A DNA stretch of 64,000 bases, from contig NZ_LITM01000002.1 of the NCBI RefSeq assembly GCF_001275675.1, forward strand, positions 774,073-838,072, written 5' to 3'. Source of the stretch: Lysinibacillus sp. FJAT-14745 (GTDB lineage: Bacteria; Bacillota; Bacilli; Bacillales_A; Planococcaceae). How positions within the stretch are numbered: the stretch's first letter is position 1; every line of letters begins with the position of its first letter. Shown piece after piece: positions 35,106-43,102 of this stretch. The notes under the pieces were generated by a model, which was not told the origin of the DNA, did no database searches, and worked only from the letters and a program-made list of their open reading frames with translations. The position numbers were made by a program, and so were the translations under genes.

Positions 35106-35235
35106 GTTGATTGGAGTGGAGGCTGGGCGACTCCTTGGGGATTAGCGTCACAGATGAGACCCTGGAGCGAGCAACGCGAGTGAAGCGGCTCATCGGACGC
35201 CCCCAGGAAAGCGCCCAGCCGGAACGGAAATCAAC
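35106..35235 (+). repeat. dispersed repeat family S, copy 2 (shortest)
   Basis: It begins GTTGATTGGAGTGGAGGCTGGGCG and ends CGCCCAGCC, spacer, AATCAAC, so the ends are inverted repeats. The core contains GACTCCTTGGGGATTAGC and GGCTCATCGGACGCCC. At 130 bp it lacks the internal insertions seen in copies 1 and 3. It lies between the sigma-54 promoter and the upstream palindromes of the aminotransferase operon. Confidence 0.88.
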
Positions 35236-35319
35236 CGCTACCAATTGAAAAAGAGACGCTTTCTTGTTTGAAAATGTCCCTTTTCTATCCCTTTTTTCAA
35301 AATCAATTAACAGTATTTA

Positions 35320-35334
35320 TGATGTATTTCATCA
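35320..35334. promoter_or_regulatory. upstream palindrome, candidate activator site
   Basis: TGATGTATTTCATCA is a palindrome with GATG/CATC half-sites five bases apart. It lies about 360 bp upstream of the sigma-54 promoter. The same half-sites with an eight-base spacer occur at 35398-35413 and 39228-39243. Confidence 0.6.
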
Positions 35335-35397
35335 TTTACTTTGTACTTATTAGTGAATGTTGCGATATTACAACTTATTGTGCATGAATGAAATTTC

Positions 35398-35414
35398 GAT
35401 GCAAAAATACATCA
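35398..35414. promoter_or_regulatory. upstream palindrome, candidate activator site, shared with the permease region
   Basis: GATG, CAAAAATA, CATC is identical to 39228-39243 before the permease gene. Both copies lie directly beyond the stop codon of the next gene upstream and far from the promoter, the usual place for sites of a sigma-54 activator. Confidence 0.7.
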
Positions 35415-37061
35415 CTAATCCTCATATGAAATTTGTTTCGTTAATTGGAATTTTTGTATTTTACGTACTAATGTTGACTGATCACAGCCAAGTGTTTTAG
35501 CAGCTTGCCTGATACTTGGATATTTAGATAGAGCTTCCTTAATAATTTGCTTTTCAAACGCAGCTACTTGCTCCTTTAAAGTACCACTAAACTTCGGGGA
35601 TACAACTTGTTCCTGGATGCTTTGTATTTCTACTGGATCTTCTAGATCACGTATAATAATTGGGTTACTATCTAACTCTTGTTGCACGATATATGCTGTT
35701 ATTTCTGGCTGCGTTGCTAGCAAACAAATACGCTCCACCATATTTTTAAGTTGACGTACATTTCCTGGCCAATCATAAGATTCTAATATTTTCATTGCAG
35801 ATGACTCAATTGTTCGATGAATGCCATACTTTTCTTCAATAGAGGCCAAAAAATGGTAGATAAGTGGGATGATATCTTGACGACGGTATCTTAAAGGAGG
35901 AATTTCAATCGGGATAATATTTAAACGATAATATAAATCCTCACGAAAATGACCTTGCCTCACCATTTCAGCTAAATTACGATTTGTCGCAGCGATTATG
36001 CGTACATCAATTGGAATAGGCTTCCCACTACCTAAACGCTGAACCTCTGATTCTTGGAGCACACGTAATAATTTCGCCTGTAGTAGCAAGGGCATCTCTC
36101 CAATTTCATCTAAAAACACTGTGCCACCAGACGCAATCTCAAATAACCCTGCCTTACCACCTCTGACTGCACCCGTAAATGCCCCTGCCTCGTAGCCAAA
36201 AAGTTCAGATTCTAATAAATTCTCAGGGATTGCACTACAGTTAATCGTTAATATTTGCTTATCGTTACGCCGACTATTTGCATGAATAAGCTTTGTAATC
36301 TCTTCTTTACCAACGCCCGATTCGCCACCAATTAATACAGTTGAGTCTACCTCTGCTACTCTCATAACCCGCTTTACAACCTGCATCATTGCTGAAGATA
36401 CAGCTATTAAACTACTTTTTGTTGTTTCTTTATTATGTAAGGCATGTAGCTTATTTTTAAAGTTCTCATTTTGAACTTCTAATTTTTTTACTTCTTTCTC
36501 TAACAGTTTCAATTGTGTCATATCACGTGTAATTGCTACTACGTATTGTAATTCACCCTCTTCATTAAGTATTGGCTTACCAGAAACTAAGAAGCATTTT
36601 CCATTAATGAACGTCTGCAAAATAGTTACTTTTTCTTTTGATTCAATTACTTTCATCGAAATGGAGTCACTCATTAATCCTTCCGCGATTACGTCTTGTG
36701 CATATCTCCCCATTAAATCAATGCCTACAATTTCTATATCAATATCGTTTTGGAATAAAATTTTGCCATCGCTATCACATACTGTAACGCCATCGGATAT
36801 GGAGTTTAATACTTTAATTGACAATGGGTTCATAAAGTCTGTATAGCTATACTGCATGAATGGTTTGACATGAAATAAGCTACCTTGCGAAGTCTCTAAT
36901 ACATGAACGAAATACCCTTCAACCTCAAAGGTTTCTATTCCTTCACTATATTTTTTTATTATTTTTCCAAGAAGCTCTATTTGGATATCACTTTTAATCA
37001 TTACCTCATCATTTTTCACAATAAAAAAATGTTCCTCTTTATGAAGTTCAGTTATCGACAT
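35415..37061 (-). CDS. sigma-54-dependent transcriptional activator (PAS, AAA+, Fis-type HTH)
   Basis: A 548-residue enhancer-binding protein. The N-terminal 90 residues are a sensing region, a PAS domain follows to about 195, and a coiled linker precedes the AAA+ domain (about 220-445). That domain has Walker [11 protein letters not shown], the sigma-54-contacting GAFTGA loop ([14 protein letters not shown]), Walker B VFLDEIGE and the R-finger region. The C-terminal Fis-type helix-turn-helix ([20 protein letters not shown]) binds DNA. The ATG at 37061 follows AAAGGAAG. It sits between its two probable targets, each with a sigma-54 promoter and matching palindromes. The activating signal is probably a pathway compound sensed by the PAS or N-terminal region. 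Confidence 0.95.
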   Translation of the reverse strand: MSITELHKEEHFFIVKNDEVMIKSDIQIELLGKIIKKYSEGIETFEVEGYFVHVLETSQGSLFHVKPFMQYSYTDFMNPLSIKVLNSISDGVTVCDSDGKILFQNDIDIEIVGIDLMGRYAQDVIAEGLMSDSISMKVIESKEKVTILQTFINGKCFLVSGKPILNEEGELQYVVAITRDMTQLKLLEKEVKKLEVQNENFKNKLHALHNKETTKSSLIAVSSAMMQVVKRVMRVAEVDSTVLIGGESGVGKEEITKLIHANSRRNDKQILTINCSAIPENLLESELFGYEAGAFTGAVRGGKAGLFEIASGGTVFLDEIGEMPLLLQAKLLRVLQESEVQRLGSGKPIPIDVRIIAATNRNLAEMVRQGHFREDLYYRLNIIPIEIPPLRYRRQDIIPLIYHFLASIEEKYGIHRTIESSAMKILESYDWPGNVRQLKNMVERICLLATQPEITAYIVQQELDSNPIIIRDLEDPVEIQSIQEQVVSPKFSGTLKEQVAAFEKQIIKEALSKYPSIRQAAKTLGCDQSTLVRKIQKFQLTKQISYED

Positions 37062-37230
37062 ATAGACCACTTCCTTTCGAACTTAAAAAAACTTCATCCA
37101 TTAATACAAAAAAATTCGCTCACTTTCTACGGGCATCGATTAGCCTAAAAGGTGTTAAAGCATCCTTTAAGTCCTTTCATGGCTTGATATCTCGCGGAAA
37201 TATTGCGAATTTTTTGTATTTAATAGTATT

Positions 37231-38646
37231 CTACTCTGAGGCTAGCTTTTCCTCTATTTGCTCCGCTGGTTTTGTCGACAGCTTTCGCATAATCATGAAT
37301 AACACAACTGAGCCAATTAATACAAATGTACTCAAATAGAATTGTGAACGTAAAGATTCGATGAGGGCTTGGCATAAATAAACAACTGTTAAAATACCAA
37401 TTGTCACATACGATAAATATGGAAATAGCCACATTCTAATCGATAATGGCTCATTTGAAACCTTGTCATAATAACGCCGGAAACGAATTTGTGAAATAGC
37501 AATGAAAATATAAACGGCAATCATTAATCCTCCAACGCAATTACCTAAAAAGTAGAAAATGACTTCAGGTGAAATGAAGTATAACATCGCACAAATATAC
37601 GCTACTACTGTACTACCAATAACAGCTGGTACAGGTACACCTCGACGATTTTTAATTTGTGAGAATATTTTTGGTGCATCGCCTTGACGCGACATTTCTA
37701 GTAACATACGTGAGCTTGTATAAAGAGCAGAATTTAAAACAGAGATGAGTGAAATAAAAATGACGATTTGAATAAGTTGAGCAGCAATCGGAAGCCCTGC
37801 CATCGTTAAAATATTTGCATAAGGCGCTGCCAACATTTTTGAATCATTCCAAGGGATAATTAAAACCATAATAGCTACTGAACCTACAAAAAATAAACCT
37901 AATCGAAAGACAACGTTACGAATGGCACGGACAATATTTCTCGCTGGATTTTCAGACTCTGCTGCCGCGATGGCTGCAACCTCAGCACCACAAATCGAGA
38001 ATATAACAAAAACAATTGCCGTGAAAATTGGGACAATTCCATTAGGTGCGAATCCACCGAATTCCGTTAATATCCCTATCCCCTTCGGTTCATAATTTGG
38101 CCAAATCCCTAAAATCATAGCTATACCAACAACTAAAAATACAATAATTGCCGTAACTTTAACGAAGGATAGCCAATATTCAAATTCACCAAATGATTTT
38201 ACTGAATAAATATTAACAATTGTCATCAATAATGTTATACCTACGCTTCCGAGCCATGTCGGTATCATCGGAAACCAATTATGCAGCATTCCCCCTATGA
38301 GTGCCGCTTCTAACCCGACAATAAATACCCAGCTTGCCCAATAAAGCCAGCCTACTGTAAACCCTGCCCATGGACCAATATATTTCCCTGCATAGGAAGC
38401 AAATGAACCTAGCTCTGCCGAACCTCCTGATTTCTTTCCTAATACTATTTCTCCTGATGCCATTTCCCCAACCATTTGCATGATCAGAACTATAAGTAAG
38501 CATGCAATTGCATATGAAATCACCGCTGCAGGACCGGTACTTAAAATATTTTTTCCTGTCCCTACGAAGAGCCCTGTACCAATAACCCCCCCAATGGAGA
38601 TCATTGTAATATGCCGTGTTTTCAATGATTTTTGCAAAGCCCCCAT
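37231..38646 (-). CDS. amino acid permease, GABA permease-like (APC family)
   Basis: A 471-residue APC-family permease with twelve predicted helices. The first helix contains the family pattern ISIGGVIGTGLFVGTG, and the conserved helix-2/3 loop (GEMASGEIVLGKKSGG) is present. It is closest in feel to GabP and related omega-amino acid or GABA permeases. AAGGGGTGG precedes the ATG. A sigma-54 promoter at 38721-38738 drives it, parallel to the aminotransferase operon, so it probably imports a substrate or intermediate such as an omega-amino acid. Confidence 0.9.
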   Translation of the reverse strand: MGALQKSLKTRHITMISIGGVIGTGLFVGTGKNILSTGPAAVISYAIACLLIVLIMQMVGEMASGEIVLGKKSGGSAELGSFASYAGKYIGPWAGFTVGWLYWASWVFIVGLEAALIGGMLHNWFPMIPTWLGSVGITLLMTIVNIYSVKSFGEFEYWLSFVKVTAIIVFLVVGIAMILGIWPNYEPKGIGILTEFGGFAPNGIVPIFTAIVFVIFSICGAEVAAIAAAESENPARNIVRAIRNVVFRLGLFFVGSVAIMVLIIPWNDSKMLAAPYANILTMAGLPIAAQLIQIVIFISLISVLNSALYTSSRMLLEMSRQGDAPKIFSQIKNRRGVPVPAVIGSTVVAYICAMLYFISPEVIFYFLGNCVGGLMIAVYIFIAISQIRFRRYYDKVSNEPLSIRMWLFPYLSYVTIGILTVVYLCQALIESLRSQFYLSTFVLIGSVVLFMIMRKLSTKPAEQIEEKLASE

Positions 38647-38720
38647 TAAACCACCCCTTTAGTGTTTTATGTAGACATTTACTAGCCCCTTTCTTCTATT
38701 TCAATGTCTATCGTTTAAGG

Positions 38721-38738
38721 AGCAATTCTGATGCCAAA
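38721..38738 (-). promoter_or_regulatory. sigma-54 promoter before the permease gene
   Basis: On the minus strand it reads TTTGGCATCAGAATTGCT, with GG and GC ten bases apart, about 75 bp before the start codon. It differs from the aminotransferase promoter by one base in the shared core. Confidence 0.9.
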
Positions 38739-38901
38739 CCTATTCAATTATTAAAAATTCATTTTTTTATCTATACATCTATTATTGAATTCAGGGATAA
38801 GGATGTTTGGGCACCCTCTGAAAAGAAGTTAAAACCTATCCCATGTATAAGTTGATTGGAGTGAAGGCTGGGCGACTCCTTGGGGATTAGCAATAAAGGA
38901 A

Positions 38902-38940
38902 CAAAGGCTAAAACCATCACGTCCTGTGATAGCGCCTTCG
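38902..38940. repeat. hairpin cassette nested in repeat S copy 3
   Basis: The outer stem CAAAGGC (38902-38908) pairs with GCCTTCG (38934-38940, one G-T type pair). The inner stem ATCACG pairs with the TGTGAT segment. On the minus strand it shows the same order as the 21587 copy, ending GGTTTTA before the outer stem. Confidence 0.75.
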
Positions 38941-38997
38941 AGACCAACATCGTGTAGGCCCAAGCGGCTCATAGGACGCCCCCAGGAAGCTTTGCTC

Positions 38998-39135
38998 TGC
39001 ACGAAAGCGAAGCGTCAGCAACAAATGTTTTATCTGTGCGAAAGCGAAGCAACAGCAACAAATGTTTTATCTGTGCGAAAGCGAAGCAACAGCAACAAAT
39101 GTTTTATCTGCGCGAAAGCAAAGCGTCAGCGGCAA
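38998..39135. repeat. 37-bp tandem array within repeat S copy 3
   Basis: The motif CGAAAGC recurs at 39002, 39039, 39076 and 39113, exactly 37 bp apart, in a unit containing GAAGC, ACAGCAACAAATG and TTTTATCTG. About 3.6 units are present. A single related module occurs in repeat S copy 1 (21541-21575) and a degenerate one near 50620-50645. Confidence 0.85.
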
Positions 39136-39226
39136 AGCGCCCAGCCGGAACGGAAATCAACTTCACGTTAGGTGAGGAGCCTTTACAAAAATCTATGAAT
39201 CTTTTTCATATGCGATTTTCAAATTT

Positions 39227-39244
39227 TGATGCAAAAATACATCA
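39227..39244. promoter_or_regulatory. upstream palindrome before the permease gene, candidate activator site
   Basis: TGATGCAAAAATACATCA has GATG/CATC half-sites with an eight-base spacer. It is identical in core to 35398-35413 and lies about 490 bp upstream of the permease sigma-54 promoter, right after the rpoN stop codon. Confidence 0.7.
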
Positions 39245-39265
39245 TTAATAGTTTATTTACATCAT

Positions 39266-40603
39266 CTATCCAAATACTCGATTAAATGAACTCATAATAT
39301 TCATCTCTTCCCTGTACTTCGCTACTGTTCGTCTGGATATTTGAATACCTTCCGCACTTAAAGTATTTGTAAGCTGCTGATCAGTTAAAGGCTTCTCTCT
39401 ATCCTCTCCCTCGATCAACTGTTTGAGGCGCTTTTTAATATACATAATAGAATCCATTTTTCCAGAAATATTCATTACTCCTTTTGTAAATAACGATTGA
39501 AAAGCATACACACCATGAGAGGTCTTTATATATTTTCCACGCACAGCACGACTAATCGTTGATGCATGTAGATTTAAAATGTCCGCTACATCTTTTAACC
39601 GCATAGGCTTCAATGCCTCTTTGCCTTTATGGAAAAAATCCTCTTGCACTTCCACTAGTAATCTAGCTAATGCGTACAGTGTTTTATCACGTTGTTCAAT
39701 TCCTTGTAATAATAAAAGAGCATCTTTCATTGTATCTTTAAAATATGTTTTACAATTCGGATCATTTTTTAGCATTTCAACATAATGTTTATCGATAGTA
39801 ACGATCGGTAAATATCCACGATTTAATTTAATCAGCCATTCCTCTCCTAATCTTTCTACTTCGACTTCTGGCATGATATATGGAATCTCATCAAATTTAT
39901 CTCCTGTCATCACTGGTTTTAAATTTTTTATATAGTTGACAGTTTTCTTCACGTCATGTGGAGACGTTTTATACTTTTTACTTAACTGTTTAATAGCCTG
40001 TGCAGCCACTAGTTCTAAATCCGTTTCGATAAATCGAGAGGCTAATTTTGGTGCAAGTACGTCACTGTCTACCTGAATGAGTAAAAACTCCTTATAATTA
40101 CGTGCCCCTACTCCTACCGGCTCGAAAGTTTGCAGTAAGTCCAATAGTGCCTCTACATGCAAAACAGTTGTTTTACATTTATCGGCAACAACTTCTACAT
40201 CAACATCTAAAAATAGACGCTCATCTAAAGATTGGATTAAAAACGTTAAGATCTTTAAATCTATAGAAGATAGATTTTTATGCATAGGTACTTGTTCCAA
40301 TAAAAACTGCTCATAGCTTTCTTTTACTGCAAGCTTCATTTCAATAGGGTTAAATGAATCATTTTCCGGCCCATAATATTGCGTAGAATAACTCTTATCG
40401 GAATAGCTTGCTAATTGCATGATTTCCTCATATTGCATTTTTACCATCGCATCCGTGACAACTAACAGTGGGTTTTCGTTAGCCTTATCATAAATATACT
40501 GTTCTAGCTCATTTGTTGAATATTGCAGTATTTCTAAATGCTGTACTAATTGTGGTGATAACACTTGCATTATTTTTTGGGAAGTTTTGATAGCTATTTG
40601 CAT
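39266..40603 (-). CDS. rpoN: RNA polymerase sigma-54 factor
   Basis: A 445-residue sigma-54 (SigL in Bacillus). The N-terminal region I (KTSQKIMQVLSPQLVQHLEI) contacts activators. The central core-binding domain follows, then a helix-turn-helix near 345 (LKDVADILNLHASTISRAV), and the C-terminal RpoN box (SRRTVAKYRE) near 430 that reads the -24 element. The ATG at 40603 is used because GGAGGT lies seven bases upstream; an earlier in-frame ATG is part of that site. It is placed next to a sigma-54 activator and two sigma-54 promoters, which together make a self-contained regulon. Confidence 0.96.
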   Translation of the reverse strand: MQIAIKTSQKIMQVLSPQLVQHLEILQYSTNELEQYIYDKANENPLLVVTDAMVKMQYEEIMQLASYSDKSYSTQYYGPENDSFNPIEMKLAVKESYEQFLLEQVPMHKNLSSIDLKILTFLIQSLDERLFLDVDVEVVADKCKTTVLHVEALLDLLQTFEPVGVGARNYKEFLLIQVDSDVLAPKLASRFIETDLELVAAQAIKQLSKKYKTSPHDVKKTVNYIKNLKPVMTGDKFDEIPYIMPEVEVERLGEEWLIKLNRGYLPIVTIDKHYVEMLKNDPNCKTYFKDTMKDALLLLQGIEQRDKTLYALARLLVEVQEDFFHKGKEALKPMRLKDVADILNLHASTISRAVRGKYIKTSHGVYAFQSLFTKGVMNISGKMDSIMYIKKRLKQLIEGEDREKPLTDQQLTNTLSAEGIQISRRTVAKYREEMNIMSSFNRVFG

Positions 40604-40743
40604 ACCCCATACCTCCATTACAGAATTTTCTACATAGTAACATGTTTATTCTGTAATTTTCCATTTTTTCACCTAATTTTTATTTTTAATACTTAGTTCA
40701 TCACTCTATTCGTTAAAATTTTCTAATAATTCCAAAAAAGTAA

Positions 40744-40772
40744 TTGACTACAGTTATAACAGATCATAAAAT
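40744..40772 (+). promoter_or_regulatory. sigma-A promoter of the acyl-CoA operon
   Basis: TTGACT (40744-40749) and TAAAAT (40767-40772) are 17 bp apart, about 55 bp before the first start codon, in the divergent gap with rpoN. Confidence 0.7.
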
Positions 40773-40825
40773 ACACATATACAATAATAGTTACCACATT
40801 ACGGTAAAATTTAAGGAGTGATCAA

Positions 40826-41980
40826 ATGTTTCATTTACCAACTGTGCAATTTACACAAGAGCAAGAGCAATTTCGCTTAGATGTTCGAACGTTTCTACAG
40901 GATGAATTAGCAAAAGGAACCTTCACGCCAAAATGTGATTCTTGGCTAAGTGGAGATGATCCTGAATTCTCTAAATTAATTGGTCAAAAGGGTTGGATTG
41001 GCTTAACTTGGCCTAAAAAATATGGCGGTCAAGAGAGGAGTACCATTGATCGATACATTTTAACAGAGGAATTTTTAGCTGTTGGTGCACCAGTTGCTGC
41101 ACATTGGTTTGCTGATCGCCAAACAGGACCACTTCTTTTACGGTATGGAACAGAAGAACAGCGTGAATACTTCTTACCGAAAATTGTGAAAGGCGAATGC
41201 TACTTCGGCATAGGATTAAGTGAACCTAATAGTGGCTCTGACCTCGCTTCGGTTAGCACACGCGCTGAAAAAGTAGATGGCGGATGGATTGTCAACGGTC
41301 AGAAAATATGGACGAGTAACGCACACCTTTGCCACTATATGGTGACTTTAGTACGAACAAGTCCTTTTGATGGAAAAAGTAAACATGCAGGGCTCAGTCA
41401 GTTGATTGTTGATTTACATGCGGAAGGTGTAACTGTAGTTCCTATTAAATTTCTAACTGGCGAGCATCATTACAACGAAGTGTTCTTTGACAATGTTTTT
41501 GTACCTGACAATATGGTTGTTGGAGAAATCGGTAATGGCTGGGCTCAAGGATTAGCAGAGCTTGCCTTTGAGCGCAGTGGTCCTGAGCGAATATTGAGCA
41601 CATTTCCATTAATCGATGAGCTTATTCAAGAGTTAAAGCGCCAAAACAATTTAGAAGGGTTACAGCAAGCATCTAAAATAGTAGCTCGTCTTTGGGGTCT
41701 ACGCAATTTGTCAATTGGGGTAGCCCAGCTTTTAGAATCTGGTAATAGTGAAGACGTATCTATTCCTGCAGCACTTGTGAAGGCACTCGGTACGAAATTT
41801 GAGCAAAGTATTCCTGAAATCACACGCTTGATCGTACAGACTTATCCTACACTTGACGCGCATCGTAAAATTGATCGCTTTATGGCTGAATCCATTTTAC
41901 ATGCACCAGGTTTTACGATTCGAGGAGGAACTTCAGAAGTACTGTATGGTGTTGTAGCGAAAGGGGTTGTAGCTCAATGA
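40826..41980 (+). CDS. acyl-CoA dehydrogenase (first subunit of a pair)
   Basis: A 384-residue acyl-CoA dehydrogenase. FAD and substrate motifs are present: GWIGLTWPKKYGG near 55, FGIGLSEPNSGSDL near 132, QKIWTSNAH near 160, and the C-terminal FTIRGGTSEVLYGV, the flavin-contacting end. It introduces a 2,3-double bond into an acyl-CoA. The next gene, overlapping by four bases, encodes a second, more divergent dehydrogenase, which is the layout of heteromeric enzymes of ring or side-chain catabolism (FadE/ChsE-like). It is the first gene of the operon, with AAGGAGTG upstream. Confidence 0.93.
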   Translation: MFHLPTVQFTQEQEQFRLDVRTFLQDELAKGTFTPKCDSWLSGDDPEFSKLIGQKGWIGLTWPKKYGGQERSTIDRYILTEEFLAVGAPVAAHWFADRQTGPLLLRYGTEEQREYFLPKIVKGECYFGIGLSEPNSGSDLASVSTRAEKVDGGWIVNGQKIWTSNAHLCHYMVTLVRTSPFDGKSKHAGLSQLIVDLHAEGVTVVPIKFLTGEHHYNEVFFDNVFVPDNMVVGEIGNGWAQGLAELAFERSGPERILSTFPLIDELIQELKRQNNLEGLQQASKIVARLWGLRNLSIGVAQLLESGNSEDVSIPAALVKALGTKFEQSIPEITRLIVQTYPTLDAHRKIDRFMAESILHAPGFTIRGGTSEVLYGVVAKGVVAQ

Positions 41981-43053
41981 GTGAAATGAAAGATATGATC
42001 GTCGATGTTGTAGAACGCATGTTAAAAGAAAAAGTCGATAAAGAGTTAGTCGATACAGTGGAACAAGGTCATTGGGCACCAGAACTATGGGATCTGTTTA
42101 AAGAAAACGGTATGACAGCTGTAGCCATTACAGAAGAAAATGGCGGTGCAGGTGGCGACATAGAGGATTTATTGAATATTGTTCGTTTAACTGGAAAATA
42201 TGCGGCACCAATTCCATTTGCCGAAACAACATTTGCAAATTATTTATTGGAGTTTACTAGTTTACAAGTAATTGAGGATTTAGCGACGTATATGCTCTGC
42301 CCTAACCAAGCCTTCACGTTAGAGAATGGCAAATTAACGGGAGAGGCCATGCAAGTCCCTTGGGCACGTCATACAAAACATCTAGTGACACTCGCCCATA
42401 GTACGGAGGGCACACATCTTGTAGAAATAGATTTAAGCCAAGCTGAAATTAAGCTAAGTACAAATTTAGCAAGCGAGCCGCGTGATACTGTGATAGTCAA
42501 TCATGCTAAGGTTTCACAAATATCTGCTGTGTTATCTTATGACAAGATACACGCTATAACAACACTCAATACTGCTTTTCAATTAGCACTGATGACTGGT
42601 GCCGTCGATAAAATCAATGACTTAACTGTTCAATATACGAAAGAACGTGAACAATTCGGTCGACCGATTCACCGCTTCCAGCTCGTTCAACAGCATATTG
42701 TACATTTAGCAGGTGAAACAGCGATCGCTCTTGCAGCATTTAATAATGTTACGGAAGCCCTTCAGACGAACAGTCAAAATAGTGAGGTTGCTTACGCCCG
42801 CATTCGTTTCGAAGAAATTATTCAAGCAGTGACAACAATTGCGCATCAAGTACACGCTGCAATTGGTACAACCCATGAACATAGTTTGCATCAATTTACA
42901 CGTAGACTTTGGTCATGGCGCGATGAAGGAGTCAGCACCTCTTATTGGACTCATTTTGTCGCAACACAACTATTGGAAAATAGCGGAGATAGTCTATGGG
43001 GATATTTAACTTCGTTTAGCGCAAGCTCTCCCCTACTTAAAGTGGAAGGCTAA
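41977..43053 (+). CDS. acyl-CoA dehydrogenase (second, divergent subunit)
   Basis: A 358-residue acyl-CoA dehydrogenase-like protein. The N-terminal domain (LFKENGMTAVAITEENGGAGG) and the C-terminal helix bundle with REQFGRPIHRFQLVQQ are recognisable. The middle strand domain is short, and the FAD-loop IGLSEP/GGTSE motifs of the first subunit are weak or missing. It therefore probably acts as the partner subunit of the preceding protein rather than alone. The start overlaps the upstream stop (ATGA). Lengths and divergence match alpha2-beta2 dehydrogenases known from steroid and aromatic pathways; the substrate is not known. Confidence 0.88.
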   Translation: MSEMKDMIVDVVERMLKEKVDKELVDTVEQGHWAPELWDLFKENGMTAVAITEENGGAGGDIEDLLNIVRLTGKYAAPIPFAETTFANYLLEFTSLQVIEDLATYMLCPNQAFTLENGKLTGEAMQVPWARHTKHLVTLAHSTEGTHLVEIDLSQAEIKLSTNLASEPRDTVIVNHAKVSQISAVLSYDKIHAITTLNTAFQLALMTGAVDKINDLTVQYTKEREQFGRPIHRFQLVQQHIVHLAGETAIALAAFNNVTEALQTNSQNSEVAYARIRFEEIIQAVTTIAHQVHAAIGTTHEHSLHQFTRRLWSWRDEGVSTSYWTHFVATQLLENSGDSLWGYLTSFSASSPLLKVEG

Positions 43054-43102
43054 GTAATTAATTTGTGACAAACTACTAATGACATGATAAGGAGTGTTAT
43101 CG

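Larger units (their letters stand above)
38851..39161 (+). repeat. dispersed repeat family S, copy 3 with internal array
   Basis: It has the same ends as copy 2 (GTTGATTGGAGTG... and ...CCGGAACGGAAATCAAC). Two insertions enlarge it: the hairpin cassette (38902-38940, opposite orientation to copy 1) and a 37-bp tandem array (about 39000-39135). It sits between the permease promoter and its upstream palindrome, just as copy 2 does at the aminotransferase operon. Confidence 0.88.

Noticed and set aside
38926..39248. Overlapping plus-strand frames across repeat S copy 3 (repeated KAKRQ-like units)
   Set aside because: They arise from the 37-bp array and lack ribosome sites.
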